Below, one piece after another: positions 1-8,762 of a stretch of 43,431 nt of DNA (its first letter is position 1; each line of letters starts with the position of its first letter). The notes under the pieces were generated by a model that did not search any database, was not told the DNA's origin, and worked only from the letters and a program-made list of their open reading frames with translations. Made by a program: the position numbers and the translations under genes. This stretch comes from Elusimicrobiota bacterium (GTDB taxonomy: Bacteria > Elusimicrobiota > Endomicrobiia > CG1-02-37-114 > XYA2-FULL-39-19). The stretch lies in NCBI GenBank assembly GCA_018816525.1, contig JAHIVV010000079.1, positions 1 through 43,431 of the forward strand. The letters are read 5' to 3'.

Positions 1-28
1 AATAATTGTCGCAGACAAAAAAATTTAA
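1..28 (+). CDS. rplV: 50S ribosomal protein L22, C-terminal end (partial)
   Basis: The window opens in the last codons of an open frame ending at the TAA at 26-28, reading I-I-V-A-D-K-K-I. A hydrophobic strand followed by a short basic tail is how L22 proteins end, and rplV is the standard gene before rpsC in the S10 operon. The identification rests on position and this short tail only; the rest of the gene lies outside the window. Confidence 0.6.
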
Positions 29-51
29 TAAAATGTAAAGGACGGATTTAA

Positions 52-804
52 ATGGGACAAAAAGTATCACCAAAAGCAAACAGATTAGGTTATATCGAAG
101 ACTGGACGTCAAAATGGTTTAATTTGCGTGAACAGCCGGCGCTGATAGAAGAGGATTACAAAATCAGGCAGTATATAAAAAATAAGCTTAGAATGGCCGG
201 CATTTCGAAAGTTGTTATCGAACGTGTAGGGAAATACCTGAGAATTAACATATATACGGCCAGGCCTGGTATAGTTATAGGACGAAAAGGCCAGGAAATT
301 GAAAATTTAAGGCATGATCTAGAAATAATATCTAGCAAAAAGACTTTTATTAACGTCATGGAAATAAAAGAGCCGGCTTTAGACGCGCAATTAGTGTCGG
401 AAGCAGTTGCATTACAGCTGGAAAAAAACATTAATTATAGGCGTGCGATGAAACGCGCGATTGAGAAAACAATGTCATCCGGAGCCTTGGGAATTAAAAT
501 TATGGTTGGCGGCAGGCTAGGCGGAGCAGAAATAGCCAGGTCTGAATGGATAAGGGAAGGCCGCATACCGTTACATACATTCAGGGCTGATATTGATTAC
601 GGTTTCTCCGAAGCAATGATCAAAAAAGGAAAGATCGGCGTAAAAGCCTGGATCTTTAAAAAAGAATTTTATAGAAAAACTGATAAAGAGTTTCTTAAAG
701 AAAAAGAAGCAAAGCTGGTCGAAAGAGACAGGATTGAAAGCCTTACGGACCAGAAACCGATTGACGACTTGATAGCCCCGGTAGAAGGAACTGAAACAGA
801 ATAA
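52..804 (+). CDS. rpsC: 30S ribosomal protein S3
   Basis: S3 sits in the head of the small subunit at the mRNA entry site and contributes to the helicase activity that opens mRNA. The 250-residue product starts MGQKVSPKANRLG, the usual S3 start. It has a type-2 KH domain with the GxxG loop G77-R-K-G80, then the C-terminal domain containing GGRLGGAEIAR. It is somewhat longer than typical S3 (about 210-235 aa); the extra length is an acidic tail after residue 225. An AAAGGA ribosome-binding site precedes the ATG. It lies between rplV and rplP, as in the canonical S10 operon. Confidence 0.97.
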   Translation: MGQKVSPKANRLGYIEDWTSKWFNLREQPALIEEDYKIRQYIKNKLRMAGISKVVIERVGKYLRINIYTARPGIVIGRKGQEIENLRHDLEIISSKKTFINVMEIKEPALDAQLVSEAVALQLEKNINYRRAMKRAIEKTMSSGALGIKIMVGGRLGGAEIARSEWIREGRIPLHTFRADIDYGFSEAMIKKGKIGVKAWIFKKEFYRKTDKEFLKEKEAKLVERDRIESLTDQKPIDDLIAPVEGTETE

Positions 805-821
805 TTTTGAGGTAAGAAACG

Positions 822-1232
822 ATGTTAATGCCATCACGAGTAAAGTTCAGAAAACAACAAAGAGGAAGAATTAAAGGCTTGTCTACCAGAGGTTCTGAAA
901 TAGCTTTTGGTAAATACGGTTTGAAGGCCCTTGAAGGCGGTTGGGTAACTGCCAGGCAGATTGAAGCGTGCAGGTTATCTTTAGCTCGTTCATTAAAACA
1001 GGGCGGAAAGGTTTGGTTAAGAATATTCCCGGATAAACCAGTCACAAAAAAGCCTGCTGAAACCAGGCAGGGAAAAGGCAAAGGCGATCCAGATCATTGG
1101 GTAGCCGTGGTAAGGCCCGGCAGAATAATAGTTGAACTTGAAGGAATAAACGAAGCAGATGCCCGGGAAGCTATCCGTTTAGTAACTCACAAATTTTCCA
1201 TAAGAACGAAATACGTTCACAGAGCAGAATAG
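822..1232 (+). CDS. rplP: 50S ribosomal protein L16
   Basis: L16 binds 23S rRNA near the A site and central protuberance and is needed for late 50S assembly. The 136 residues begin [15 protein letters not shown], matching the conserved L16 start MLMPKRVKYRK, so the first ATG is preferred over the one at 828. The length equals that of E. coli L16. GAGG precedes the start, 17 bases after rpsC. The position between rpsC and rpmC is canonical. Confidence 0.97.
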   Translation: MLMPSRVKFRKQQRGRIKGLSTRGSEIAFGKYGLKALEGGWVTARQIEACRLSLARSLKQGGKVWLRIFPDKPVTKKPAETRQGKGKGDPDHWVAVVRPGRIIVELEGINEADAREAIRLVTHKFSIRTKYVHRAE

Positions 1233-1245
1233 CAAGAGGAATATA

Positions 1246-1276
1246 CCGCATACGCTTCTAAGCGCGTGGCATGCGG
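1246..1276 (+). other. Intercistronic hairpin between rplP and rpmC
   Basis: CCGCAT (1246-1251) plus ACGC (1252-1255) can pair with GCGT (1264-1267) and ATGCGG (1271-1276). The loop is TTCTAAGC and GGC (1268-1270) bulges out. The structure ends 16 bases before the rpmC start and leaves its purine-rich ribosome-binding site free. There is no following T tract, so it does not look like a terminator. Its role is unknown; mRNA processing or local translational tuning is possible. Confidence 0.45.
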
Positions 1277-1292
1277 AATTAAGAAGGAAGAA

Positions 1293-1496
1293 ATGAAAAC
1301 AAAACAATGGAATGAATTAAAGGATTTGACTTTACCTGAGTTGACTTTACAGCTGGACAATAAAATGTTAAAGTATTATAGAATTAAAGTCCAGCACAAA
1401 TCAGCACCCTTGAAAAATCCTCTTGAAATAAGAGAAATGCGCAAAGATATAGCGCGCATGAAAACGCTTCTTAAACAGAAATTTAATAAAGCATAA
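1293..1496 (+). CDS. rpmC: 50S ribosomal protein L29
   Basis: L29 is a small two-helix protein near the polypeptide exit tunnel that helps form the docking site for SRP and trigger factor. The 67 residues run [13 protein letters not shown], then a K/R-rich helix ending LLKQKFNKA, as in the family (about 60-70 aa). An in-frame GTG at 1266 would add nine residues that lie inside a hairpin and do not resemble L29. The ATG at 1293, preceded by AAGAAGGAAG, is therefore chosen. It sits between rplP and rpsQ as usual. Confidence 0.92.
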   Translation: MKTKQWNELKDLTLPELTLQLDNKMLKYYRIKVQHKSAPLKNPLEIREMRKDIARMKTLLKQKFNKA

Positions 1497-1507
1497 AAAG
1501 GATAGCC

Positions 1508-1780
1508 ATGGAAAATCAGCCAACAAGAAAAACAGTTACAGGAGTAGTAGTGTCCGATAAAATGGACAAAACCCGGGTGGTAAAAGTAATCCGCACGGTC
1601 CGCCATAGCAAGTATGAAAAAGTCTTGAGAATTCCGAAAAAATTTCACGCTCACGATGAAAAAAATGAAACTCATGAAGGCGATATTGTCGAAATAATTG
1701 AAACCAGGCCGCTTTCAAAACTAAAAAGATGGCGGATCGCAAAGATTTTAAATACAAAAAGTGAGGGATCTTTAAAGTGA
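1508..1780 (+). CDS. rpsQ: 30S ribosomal protein S17
   Basis: S17 is an OB-fold primary binder of 16S rRNA in the 5' domain of the small subunit. The 90-residue product has the family core [17 protein letters not shown], the HDE segment and the [18 protein letters not shown] strand that contacts rRNA. An AAGGA-type site lies upstream. The last codon overlaps the rplN GTG start (GTGA at 1777-1780), which suggests translational coupling. Confidence 0.96.
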   Translation: MENQPTRKTVTGVVVSDKMDKTRVVKVIRTVRHSKYEKVLRIPKKFHAHDEKNETHEGDIVEIIETRPLSKLKRWRIAKILNTKSEGSLK

Positions 1781-2145
1781 TACAAGAACGTACAATGTTG
1801 ACTGTTATGGATAACACCGGTGCAAAAAAGTTAATGTGCATCAGGATTTTGGGCGGAACCGGACGCAGGTATGGTTTTATCGGGGATATTATAGTAGGCA
1901 CTGTGAAAGATGCTTTGCCGACAGCTAATGTTAAAAAAAGCACTGTTGTTAAAGCCGTGGTTTCTCGCGTTGCCAAAGAGCACAAAAGAAAAGACGGTTC
2001 TTATATCAAATTTGACGATAATGCATGTGTTATTATCGATGAAAATGGCGACCCTAAAGGAACTAGAATATTCGGGCCGGTAGCCCGTGAATTAAGAGAA
2101 AAGAATTTTTTGAAGATTATTTCTTTGGCTCCGGAAGTGGTATAG
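1777..2145 (+). CDS. rplN: 50S ribosomal protein L14
   Basis: L14 is a five-stranded beta-barrel protein at the subunit interface that forms bridges with 16S rRNA and is the docking site for the silencing factor RsfS. The product is 122 aa, the usual family length. It starts from GTG as M-I-Q-E-R-T, matching the conserved MIQ start, and contains the DNTGAKK motif and a basic C-terminal region. It overlaps rpsQ by four bases, and rplX follows after ten bases. Confidence 0.97.
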   Translation: MIQERTMLTVMDNTGAKKLMCIRILGGTGRRYGFIGDIIVGTVKDALPTANVKKSTVVKAVVSRVAKEHKRKDGSYIKFDDNACVIIDENGDPKGTRIFGPVARELREKNFLKIISLAPEVV

Positions 2146-2155
2146 GAGGAATTTC

Positions 2156-2467
2156 GTGGCATTCTTAAAGAAAAAAGATAAAGTTGTTGTAATTGCGGGT
2201 AAAGATAAAAGCAAAAGAGGCGAAGTTTTGAGAACAATGCCTGAAGAAAATAGAGCGGTTGTCTCAAAAATTAATATTGTAAAAAAGCATAAAAAGCCTT
2301 CTCAAACCGATCCGGGAGGAGTAAGTGAAGTTGAGATGCCGGTAGCGATATCAAACCTGATGCTGGTTTGCCCTAAATGCGACCAACCGACCAGGGCAAA
2401 AAATGATTTTTTATCGGATGGTAAAAAAGTTCGAATCTGCAGGAAATGCGGTGAAATGATAGTTTAA
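2156..2467 (+). CDS. rplX: 50S ribosomal protein L24
   Basis: L24 starts 50S assembly by binding the 5' end of 23S rRNA and lies at the tunnel exit. The 103 residues contain a KOW motif near the start (KDKVVVIAGKDKSKRGEV) and the NIVKKHKKPSQ segment. Two CxxC pairs near the end (CPKC and CRKC) form a zinc-ribbon-like tail seen in many bacterial L24 proteins. Translation starts at GTG, and GGAGGAATTTC upstream supplies a strong ribosome-binding site. Confidence 0.95.
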   Translation: MAFLKKKDKVVVIAGKDKSKRGEVLRTMPEENRAVVSKINIVKKHKKPSQTDPGGVSEVEMPVAISNLMLVCPKCDQPTRAKNDFLSDGKKVRICRKCGEMIV

Positions 2468-2491
2468 TAATGTTGGACAAAGGAATGTAAT

Positions 2492-3058
2492 ATGAGCTCA
2501 AAACACGAACCAAGACTTAAAAAATTTTATTTAGAAAAAGTTATTCCGGGAATGATGGAAAAATATGATTTTAAAAACCGGTTGCAGGTACCCAGGATTG
2601 AGAAAATTGTCATTAATATAGGTCTGTCAGAAGCCAGGGAAAACGTAAAGGTGGTAGATCTGGCGATTGCAGAGCTTGCTACTATAACAGGCCAGAAACC
2701 CCAGATTCGACGGGCGAAAAAATCAATATCTAATTTCAAATTACGTAAAGGAATGCCTGTCGGAACCAGAGTTACATTGCGCGGAGATAAGATGTATGAA
2801 TTTATAGACAGGTTTATAACTGTTTCAATTCCGCGCATCAGGGATTTTCACGGCCTTGAATTAAAAGGTTTTGACGGGCAGGGAAATTACAATCTGGGGC
2901 TCAAGGAACAATATATTTTTCCTGAAGTTGAAATTGATAAATCCGACAAAGCCCGAGGTATGAATATTACATTTGTTACAACTGCAGAAAATGACGATGA
3001 ATCAAAGAACCTGTTAATTTTATTAGGAATGCCTTTTAAGAAACAGGAAAAAAAGTAA
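2492..3058 (+). CDS. rplE: 50S ribosomal protein L5
   Basis: L5 binds 5S rRNA and anchors it in the central protuberance, where it also touches P-site tRNA and S13. The 188-residue protein has the signature VPRIEKIVINIGLSEA near residue 35. It also has the TGQKPQIRRAKKSISNFKLR segment and the SIPRIRDFHGL loop. It is a few residues longer than the typical 179 aa because of a K-rich end. An AAGGAATG site precedes the ATG. The order rplX-rplE-rpsN is canonical for the spc operon. Confidence 0.97.
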   Translation: MSSKHEPRLKKFYLEKVIPGMMEKYDFKNRLQVPRIEKIVINIGLSEARENVKVVDLAIAELATITGQKPQIRRAKKSISNFKLRKGMPVGTRVTLRGDKMYEFIDRFITVSIPRIRDFHGLELKGFDGQGNYNLGLKEQYIFPEVEIDKSDKARGMNITFVTTAENDDESKNLLILLGMPFKKQEKK

Positions 3059-3085
3059 TAAAAAAGGAAATGGACGGATTTTATT

Positions 3086-3271
3086 ATGGCGACAATTGCT
3101 TCAATGGTAAAAATGCGTAAACCGCAAAAATTCAGCACTAGGTTCCGTAATATATGCAGGATTTGCGGAAGGCCCAGAGGGTTTTTAAGTGATTTTGGAT
3201 TATGCAGAATTTGTTTCCGCAGGCTAGCACATAAAGGCGAGATACCAGGTGTTACTAAATCCAGTTGGTGA
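3086..3271 (+). CDS. rpsN: 30S ribosomal protein S14, zinc-binding (type Z)
   Basis: S14 completes the head of the small subunit beside S3 and S10. This is the short zinc-binding form, with 61 residues and four ligands C24-x2-C27-x12-C40-x2-C43, followed by the usual [17 protein letters not shown] ending. The form without zinc ligands is about 90-100 aa, so type Z is clear. The start is preceded by GGACGG. It lies between rplE and rpsH. Confidence 0.96.
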   Translation: MATIASMVKMRKPQKFSTRFRNICRICGRPRGFLSDFGLCRICFRRLAHKGEIPGVTKSSW

Positions 3272-3308
3272 GATAGAAAGGTAAAAAGCCACTTAGAGAG
3301 GAAATAAA

Positions 3309-3704
3309 ATGTCCAGTGATTTGATTGCAGATATGATAGCAATGATAAACAACGCTCAAATTAAATATCTTGAAAAAATTGATGCGCCTTCTTCAAAGAT
3401 TAAGGAGGAAATATGCAAGATTCTCAAAGAAGAAGGGTATATTGCCTCCTACAAAAAAATTGAGAATTATAAACAGGGGTTGTTAAGAATTTATTTCGAA
3501 TACGGCCAGAACAAAGAAAGGACTATTACTGAAATAAAACGCAAATCAAAACCCGGATTAAGAGTTTATAGAAAATGGAACGAAATACCAAAGATTTACC
3601 GCGGGTTAGGAATCTCTATCGTTTCTACGTCTAAAGGATTAATGACCGACAGGGACGCAAGAAAAAAACACCTAGGCGGGGAAATCATCTGCACGGTTTG
3701 GTAA
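3309..3704 (+). CDS. rpsH: 30S ribosomal protein S8
   Basis: S8 is a primary binder of the 16S rRNA central domain and, in E. coli, the translational repressor of the spc operon. The 131-residue product starts MSSDLIADMIAMINNAQ and has the conserved basic C-terminal domain with SKPGLRVYRKWNEIP and the end motif GLGISIVSTSKGLMTDRDARKKHLGGEIICTVW. Length matches the family (about 132 aa). GAGAGGAAATAAA precedes the ATG. No S8 autoregulatory mimic was identified near rplE. Confidence 0.97.
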   Translation: MSSDLIADMIAMINNAQIKYLEKIDAPSSKIKEEICKILKEEGYIASYKKIENYKQGLLRIYFEYGQNKERTITEIKRKSKPGLRVYRKWNEIPKIYRGLGISIVSTSKGLMTDRDARKKHLGGEIICTVW

Positions 3705-3717
3705 TGGAGCGAAATAT

Positions 3718-4302
3718 ATGAGTCGACTGGCAAAAAAACCCATAGTTATACCGGAAAAAGTCAAAGTTGAGCTTAAAGACCATGTTTTTACAGTAACCGG
3801 GCCTTTAGGTAAAATAACGCAAAAGTATGTACATAACATCGAGGTAAAAGCTGAAGATAATAAGGTTTCTATAAGCCGCAGCAGTGATAAACGTATAGAC
3901 CGTATGTCCCAGGGCCTGGTTTGGTCGTTGATGAGAAATGCAATAACAGGCGTTACCAAAGGGTTTAATAAGGATCTTGAAATCAGGGGAGTTGGTTACA
4001 ACGGTCAAATTATCGGCCAGGAACTTGTTTTAAGGTTGGGTTTCAGCCATCTTGTAAAATTTAAAATACCTGAAGGCATTAAGATTACCGTTGATTCAAA
4101 AGGAATCATTGTTTCGGTTATAGGTTATGAAAAACAGCTTGTTGGTGAAACAGCCGCAAGAATAAGAAGGATCAGGCCGCCTGAACCCTATAAAGGAACA
4201 GGAATAAGATACGTGGGAGAGCATGTAGCTAAAAAAGCGGGTAAATCAGCTGTAGGCGTAGGTACAGGTGCTGCCGGCGGTGGCGGGGGAGCTAAAAAGT
4301 AA
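3718..4302 (+). CDS. rplF: 50S ribosomal protein L6
   Basis: L6 binds 23S rRNA near the sarcin-ricin loop and the factor-binding site. It has two similar alpha/beta domains. The first runs from MSRLAKKPI to about residue 82. The second ends in the highly conserved RIRPPEPYKGTGIRYVGE motif near residues 153-170. At 194 aa it is longer than usual (about 177-180). The excess is a low-complexity Gly/Ala tail (VGVGTGAAGGGGGAKK) with no known role. It starts 13 bases after rpsH. Confidence 0.96.
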   Translation: MSRLAKKPIVIPEKVKVELKDHVFTVTGPLGKITQKYVHNIEVKAEDNKVSISRSSDKRIDRMSQGLVWSLMRNAITGVTKGFNKDLEIRGVGYNGQIIGQELVLRLGFSHLVKFKIPEGIKITVDSKGIIVSVIGYEKQLVGETAARIRRIRPPEPYKGTGIRYVGEHVAKKAGKSAVGVGTGAAGGGGGAKK

Positions 4303-4321
4303 AAAATTTTAGGAAAAAACT

Positions 4322-4684
4322 ATGACAATATCAAGAGATGAAAAATTAATACTGAATAAGCAAAAAATAAGAAATAAAATCAGCGGAACTTTGGGCTGTC
4401 CCCGGATAACTGTTTTCAGGAGCCTTAAGCATATTTATGCCCAGGCTATTGATGACGACGGTGGAAAGACTTTAGCAATGGCTTCTACAACTTCACTGGA
4501 ACTTAAAGGCAAACTTGAAAAAGTTAAAAAAATAGACCAGGCAAAAAAAGTCGGTGAATTGCTGGCAAAAAAATTGCTCGAAAAAAATATTAACAAAATC
4601 GTTTTTGACAGATCTGGTAGAAAATACCACGGTAGAATAAAAGCTCTGGCTGAGTCTGCCCGTACAGCCGGTTTAAAATTTTAA
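4322..4684 (+). CDS. rplR: 50S ribosomal protein L18
   Basis: L18 binds 5S rRNA with L5 and installs it in the large subunit. The 120 residues show the family pattern: a basic start ([16 protein letters not shown]), the [20 protein letters not shown] strand pair, and the C-terminal [26 protein letters not shown] segment. Length is typical. AGGAAAAAAC precedes the ATG. It is flanked by rplF and rpsE as in other spc operons. Confidence 0.96.
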   Translation: MTISRDEKLILNKQKIRNKISGTLGCPRITVFRSLKHIYAQAIDDDGGKTLAMASTTSLELKGKLEKVKKIDQAKKVGELLAKKLLEKNINKIVFDRSGRKYHGRIKALAESARTAGLKF

Positions 4685-4707
4685 TACCTGAAAAACGAAA
4701 GGGACCT

Positions 4708-5214
4708 ATGGCTGAACAAACAAAAAAATCAGTAAGTAATGAAGGCAATCCTCTTGTAGAAACAGTAATAGCAGTAAACAGAGTATCAAAAGTCGTAAAA
4801 GGAGGAAAAAGGTTTTCATTCAATGCTATTGTAGTAGTCGGCGACCAAAGAGGAAATGTTTCCCTTGGTTTGGGAAAAGCAAAGGAAGTCCGCGAAGCTA
4901 TTTCCAAAGCAACAAACAGGGCAAAAAAACAAATGACAAAAGTATCTCTTGTTAATACCACCATTCCTCATGAAATAATAGGAAGGTGCGGTGCATCAAG
5001 AGTCCTGCTGAAACCAGCTTCGATCGGAACCGGTGTTATTGCAGGCGGAAGCGTAAGAGCTATGATGGAAGCAGTAGGTATACAGGACATTTTAAGCAAA
5101 TGTTTGGGCTCGACAAACCCGATTAACGTCGCTAAAGCAACTATGGACGCGTTGATGAGATTAAAAACTGAAGACCAGATAAGGCAGATACTAAAAAAAC
5201 ATGAAACTACATAA
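4708..5214 (+). CDS. rpsE: 30S ribosomal protein S5
   Basis: S5 lies at the mRNA entry site with S3 and S4 and affects decoding fidelity. The 168-residue product has an N-terminal dsRBD-like domain ([24 protein letters not shown], then [12 protein letters not shown]). The C-terminal domain carries [23 protein letters not shown]. The end overlaps the rplO start by 14 bases. In most bacteria rpmD (L30) sits between these two genes; here there is no room for it. Confidence 0.97.
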   Translation: MAEQTKKSVSNEGNPLVETVIAVNRVSKVVKGGKRFSFNAIVVVGDQRGNVSLGLGKAKEVREAISKATNRAKKQMTKVSLVNTTIPHEIIGRCGASRVLLKPASIGTGVIAGGSVRAMMEAVGIQDILSKCLGSTNPINVAKATMDALMRLKTEDQIRQILKKHETT

Positions 5215-5671
5215 CTTAAAGCCGGCAAAAGGCTCGAGGCATAAAAAGAAAATTTTGGGGCACGGAAGGGCAAGCGGGCACGGGGCGAGTTCTACCCGCG
5301 GGATGAAGGGGCAAAGGTCACGTTCAGGCGGGACAAAAGCTCCCTGGTTTGAAGGCGGACAGATGCCTCTTCTAAGGCGTATTCCTAAAAGAGGTTTTAC
5401 GAATCAGAAATTTAAAATAGAATATTATTTGGTAAATGTTGATACGCTTGAAAATATTTTTGAAACGGGCACGGAAATTACACCGGAGTTGTTATATGAG
5501 AAAGGGTTGATAGATAATATGGCCCTTGGCGTAAAAATACTTGGTGACGGTGAAATAAAGAAATCCTTCAGAATAAAAGCGCATAAGTTTTCCAGGACTG
5601 CCGCAGAAAAAATTAAAGCTGCAGGCGGGACTTATGAAGAAATCGGTATATCCGCAAAACAAGCTGGTTAA
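5201..5671 (+). CDS. rplO: 50S ribosomal protein L15
   Basis: L15 is a late-assembly protein that contacts many helices of 23S rRNA. The 156 residues begin [22 protein letters not shown] and continue into the Gly/Arg-rich extension [23 protein letters not shown], both diagnostic, then the [17 protein letters not shown] motif. The ATG lies inside the end of rpsE, so translation is probably coupled. secY begins at the base directly after the stop codon. Confidence 0.96.
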   Translation: MKLHNLKPAKGSRHKKKILGHGRASGHGASSTRGMKGQRSRSGGTKAPWFEGGQMPLLRRIPKRGFTNQKFKIEYYLVNVDTLENIFETGTEITPELLYEKGLIDNMALGVKILGDGEIKKSFRIKAHKFSRTAAEKIKAAGGTYEEIGISAKQAG

Positions 5672-7000
5672 ATGTTAAAATCTTTTACAGATATTTTTAA
5701 AATTCCTGAGTTAAAAAGAAAAATCCTGATAACTTTGGGGATAATCATTGCTTACCGGGCAGGCGCAGCTGTTCCTGTATCGGGTATTAATCCTGATGCT
5801 TTGCGTTCTTTGTTTGATGCGCATAGTAATTCATTATTGGGTTTTATGGATATGTTTTCTGGTGGTGCAATGAGTAATCTTTCTATATTTTCCCTCGGGA
5901 TAATGCCCTATATTAATGCCTCGATTATAATGTCTCTTCTTCAAGGAGCTCATGTTTTACCCTGGGTTGACCGGTTAGCAAAAGAAGGCGAACATGGCAG
6001 GAAAAAAATAACGCAAATAACCAGGTATGCCACCGTAGTACTTGCACTGGTTCAGGGTTTCGGACTCACAATGATGATTTCAAAAATGCCAACACCAGGT
6101 GACTTAACGATAGTAGATAACCCGACATTCGCTTTTTATGCACTCACTGTTTTAACATTAGTGACTGGAACTATGCTTGTTATGTGGTTAGGTGAACAAA
6201 TTACGCAATTCGGGATAGGCAATGGAATTTCATTGATGATATTCGCTGGCATTGTAGACCGCTTGCCCGCTGCCATCAAAGATTTCATAAGAATGTTCAG
6301 GATAGAAGAATTGAGTCTTTTAAAGGCGATAGTTCTGCTTGTTTTCGTTTTATTAGTTATTGGTATTGTAATATGGGTTGAAACCGCTCAAAGGAAAATA
6401 CCGGTCCAATATGCGAAGAGAATTGTTGGTAGAAAAATGTTGGGAGGGGCAAGCACGTTTCTTCCTTTGAAAGTAGACCAGGCTGGTGTTATTGCTGTCA
6501 TTTTCGCTATTTCAGTTTTATCAGCGCCCCTTACAGTTCTTCAATTTATGTCGAATAACCCATGGGCACAAAAATTGATGGAATTCTGGCAGAGAGGTTC
6601 ATGGCTCTACGAGATAGTTTATGCTCTTTTAATAATTTTCTTTTGTTATTTTTACAACTCTATTCAGATGAATCCTACGGATATGGCAGAAAACATGAAA
6701 AAATGGGGCGGATTCATACCGGGGATCAGGCCCGGCGAAGCCACAGCAAAACACATACAAAGAATAATCGAACGAATAACTCTTAGCGGTGCGATATTTG
6801 TTGTTTTAATCGCTATTATGCCTGATATTTTAAGATCAGCATTTAATGCACCATTTTTCTTCGGAGGCACGGCATTGTTAATTGTTGTAGGCGTTTCTCT
6901 TGACACAATAGGACAGATAGAGTCACAGATGATCATGCGCCATTATGAAGGATTTATGAAGCAGGGAAGAATTAAAGGCAGATGGTTTAATATAAAATAA
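5672..7000 (+). CDS. secY: Preprotein translocase channel subunit SecY
   Basis: SecY forms the protein-conducting channel of the inner membrane, with SecE and SecG, and is driven by SecA or the ribosome. The 442-residue product starts MLKSFTDIFKIPELKRKIL. It has about ten hydrophobic segments, the plug/pore-ring region around GGAMSNLSIFSLGIMPYINASI, and the cytosolic loop containing QRKIPVQYAKR that docks ribosomes and SecA. The C-terminal MRHYEGFMKQGRIKGRW is conserved. It starts directly after the rplO stop and its own stop overlaps adk (TAATG). Confidence 0.98.
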   Translation: MLKSFTDIFKIPELKRKILITLGIIIAYRAGAAVPVSGINPDALRSLFDAHSNSLLGFMDMFSGGAMSNLSIFSLGIMPYINASIIMSLLQGAHVLPWVDRLAKEGEHGRKKITQITRYATVVLALVQGFGLTMMISKMPTPGDLTIVDNPTFAFYALTVLTLVTGTMLVMWLGEQITQFGIGNGISLMIFAGIVDRLPAAIKDFIRMFRIEELSLLKAIVLLVFVLLVIGIVIWVETAQRKIPVQYAKRIVGRKMLGGASTFLPLKVDQAGVIAVIFAISVLSAPLTVLQFMSNNPWAQKLMEFWQRGSWLYEIVYALLIIFFCYFYNSIQMNPTDMAENMKKWGGFIPGIRPGEATAKHIQRIIERITLSGAIFVVLIAIMPDILRSAFNAPFFFGGTALLIVVGVSLDTIGQIESQMIMRHYEGFMKQGRIKGRWFNIK

Positions 7001-7650
7001 TGAACATAATCCTTTTAGGTGCGCCGGGTTCCGGAAAGGGAACCCAAGCTGCAAACATTATAAAAGAATATAAAATACCTCATGTATCAACTGGTGATTT
7101 ATTCAGGGGAACACTCAAAAAGAATACGAAAATATCCAGGGAAATTAGAAAATTTGTCAATAAGGGAGCCCTGGTTCCTGATGATATAGTTATTGACATG
7201 TTCAAAAGGAGAGTAGAAAAATCTGATTGCAGAAAAGGTTTTATCTCTGATGGTTTTCCAAGAAATCTATTCCAGGCAAAAATATTAGACAGGTATTTTC
7301 AAGAAAAAAGTAAAAAAATAGACGCAGTATTATTTCTTAACTTAAGTTCAGCTGAAAGTTTAAAAAGGCTTACTGCCAGGTGGTTGTGCCCTTCATGCAA
7401 CAGGGGTTATAATATGATTTCGCAGCCCCCTAAAGCAGATAGCCTTTGTGATGTTTGTAAAGTCAAACTTGTGCAGAGAATTGATGATACTCCTCAGACT
7501 GTTAAAAGAAGACTGAAGATATACAAAGTTGAAACTTGTCCAATAGTAAATTATTATAAAAAACAAAAAAAATTATTCACAATTCAAGCCGATAAAAAAA
7601 TTGAAAAAATATTTAAAGATATAAAAAGAGCGCTTAATAAAATAAACTAA
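7000..7650 (+). CDS. adk: Adenylate kinase, zinc-binding LID type
   Basis: Adk converts ATP + AMP to 2 ADP in the cytosol. The 216 residues contain the P-loop GAPGSGKGT (8-16), the AMP-binding segment STGDLFRGT, and DGFPRN. The long LID domain has four cysteines (C130-x2-C133-x16-C150-x2-C153) that should bind structural zinc, as in Gram-positive and thermophile enzymes. The C-terminal helix ends in KRALNKIN. The start codon overlaps the secY stop by one base. The secY-adk-map order is widespread. Confidence 0.97.
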   Translation: MNIILLGAPGSGKGTQAANIIKEYKIPHVSTGDLFRGTLKKNTKISREIRKFVNKGALVPDDIVIDMFKRRVEKSDCRKGFISDGFPRNLFQAKILDRYFQEKSKKIDAVLFLNLSSAESLKRLTARWLCPSCNRGYNMISQPPKADSLCDVCKVKLVQRIDDTPQTVKRRLKIYKVETCPIVNYYKKQKKLFTIQADKKIEKIFKDIKRALNKIN

Positions 7651-8415
7651 TTGATAGAATTAAAAACCAAAGCTGAACTTGATATTTTGAGAGAATGCGG
7701 CAGGATTGTCAGTGAAATACTGGCTGAAGTAAAAAAGGGATTAAAGCCGGGAGTCACTACAAAAGATTTGGAAGAAATAGCTGATAGAAATTTTGATCTT
7801 TTCCATGTTGTGCCAGCTTTTAAAGGTTATAGAGGGTTTCCGGGATCTATTTGTGTTTCAGTGAACGAAGAACTCGTTCATGGAATACCCAGAAAGACAA
7901 AATCCATTAAAGACGGGGATATAGTCAAAGTTGACATCGGGATAAAACACAAAGGTTTTTTCGGAGATGTGGCGGAAACCGTGCCCGTAGGTAATATCAG
8001 CAACGAAATAAAGGATTTACTGAAGGCTTCTTACGGAAGTTTTGAAGCAGTTTTAAAATATGCCCGGCCTGAGTATATGCTTGGTGATATCTCTGCAGGA
8101 GTTCAGGACTATATTGAAAGCAGAGGCTATTCTGTAATCAGGGATTTTGTAGGGCATGGAATAGGCCGGATGCTTCATGAAAAACCGGAAGTACCCAACT
8201 TCGGGAAACATAACACCGGCCCCAGGCTTCAGCCGGGTTTAGTTATAGCAGCTGAACCCATGATTGCATTGGGCAGTTGGGAGATTCAGATTTTAAAGGA
8301 TAATTGGACTGTTGTTATGATTGACAAGAAATATTGCGCCCATTACGAGCATATGATTGCAATTACCGAGAATGGTCCTGAACTCCTTACGCAGTTGAAC
8401 CCAATTTTAGATTAA
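7651..8415 (+). CDS. map: Methionine aminopeptidase, type I
   Basis: Map removes the initiator Met from nascent proteins using a dinuclear metal centre. The 254-residue product has the expected ligands: Asp in VKVDIGI, Asp in FFGDVAETV, His in [12 protein letters not shown], Glu in AAEPMIALG and Glu in [13 protein letters not shown]. The [27 protein letters not shown] segment is typical of type I enzymes. Translation starts at TTG directly after the adk stop codon; no ATG fits the family start, and coupling to adk is likely. infA follows after 11 bases. Confidence 0.95.
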   Translation: MIELKTKAELDILRECGRIVSEILAEVKKGLKPGVTTKDLEEIADRNFDLFHVVPAFKGYRGFPGSICVSVNEELVHGIPRKTKSIKDGDIVKVDIGIKHKGFFGDVAETVPVGNISNEIKDLLKASYGSFEAVLKYARPEYMLGDISAGVQDYIESRGYSVIRDFVGHGIGRMLHEKPEVPNFGKHNTGPRLQPGLVIAAEPMIALGSWEIQILKDNWTVVMIDKKYCAHYEHMIAITENGPELLTQLNPILD

Positions 8416-8426
8416 AAATTGAAATT

Positions 8427-8642
8427 ATGAAAGAAGATAAAATACAGGTTGAGGGCGAAGTATTCGAAACATTGCCGAATGCAATGTTCAAAGTAAAAAT
8501 AGAATCGGGTCATGTGATACTTGCTCATTTATGCGGCAAAATGAGGATGCATTATATCAAAATATTGCCGGGAGATAAGGTAACGGTAGAACTTTCTCCC
8601 TACGACCTAACAAGGGGAAGAATTACGTACAGAAAAAAATGA
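8427..8642 (+). CDS. infA: Translation initiation factor IF-1
   Basis: IF-1 is an OB-fold protein that blocks the A site during initiation and supports IF-2 and IF-3. At 71 aa it has the normal length. It matches the family closely, with the [19 protein letters not shown] strand pair, the [16 protein letters not shown] motif and the ending [17 protein letters not shown]. Its stop overlaps the rpmJ start (ATGA), giving the common infA-rpmJ-rpsM order. Confidence 0.97.
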   Translation: MKEDKIQVEGEVFETLPNAMFKVKIESGHVILAHLCGKMRMHYIKILPGDKVTVELSPYDLTRGRITYRKK

Positions 8643-8752
8643 AAGTAAAATCATCGATAAAAAAAATTTGTCAAAAATGTAAAATCATAAAAAGAAAAAG
8701 AATTGTAAGAATTATTTGTTCAGATGTAAGGCACAAACAAAGACAGGGCTAA
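8639..8752 (+). CDS. rpmJ: 50S ribosomal protein L36
   Basis: A 37-residue frame starting with the ATG at 8639, inside the infA stop, reads [20 protein letters not shown] and ends [10 protein letters not shown]. This is L36, the smallest 50S protein, which binds one zinc through C11-x2-C14, C27 and H32. It is the zinc-containing form. It ends ten bases before rpsM, whose AAGGAGGAG ribosome-binding site begins at the rpmJ stop codon. Confidence 0.96.
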   Translation: MKVKSSIKKICQKCKIIKRKRIVRIICSDVRHKQRQG

Positions 8753-8762
8753 GGAGGAGTTA

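Noticed and set aside
1266-1292. GTG start for rpmC with nine extra residues
   Set aside because: The extension lies in a hairpin and is unlike L29; the ATG at 1293 has a good ribosome-binding site.
4590-4964. Long antisense frames across ribosomal and other genes (for example this one, 1536-1985 and 2887-3342)
   Set aside because: They lie opposite well-identified genes, have no recognisable domains or ribosome-binding sites, and reflect codon bias of the sense strand.
6562-6786. Same-strand alternative frames within secY, rodA (16405-16605) and mlaE (32660-33120)
   Set aside because: They sit wholly within conserved genes in another frame and resemble no protein family.
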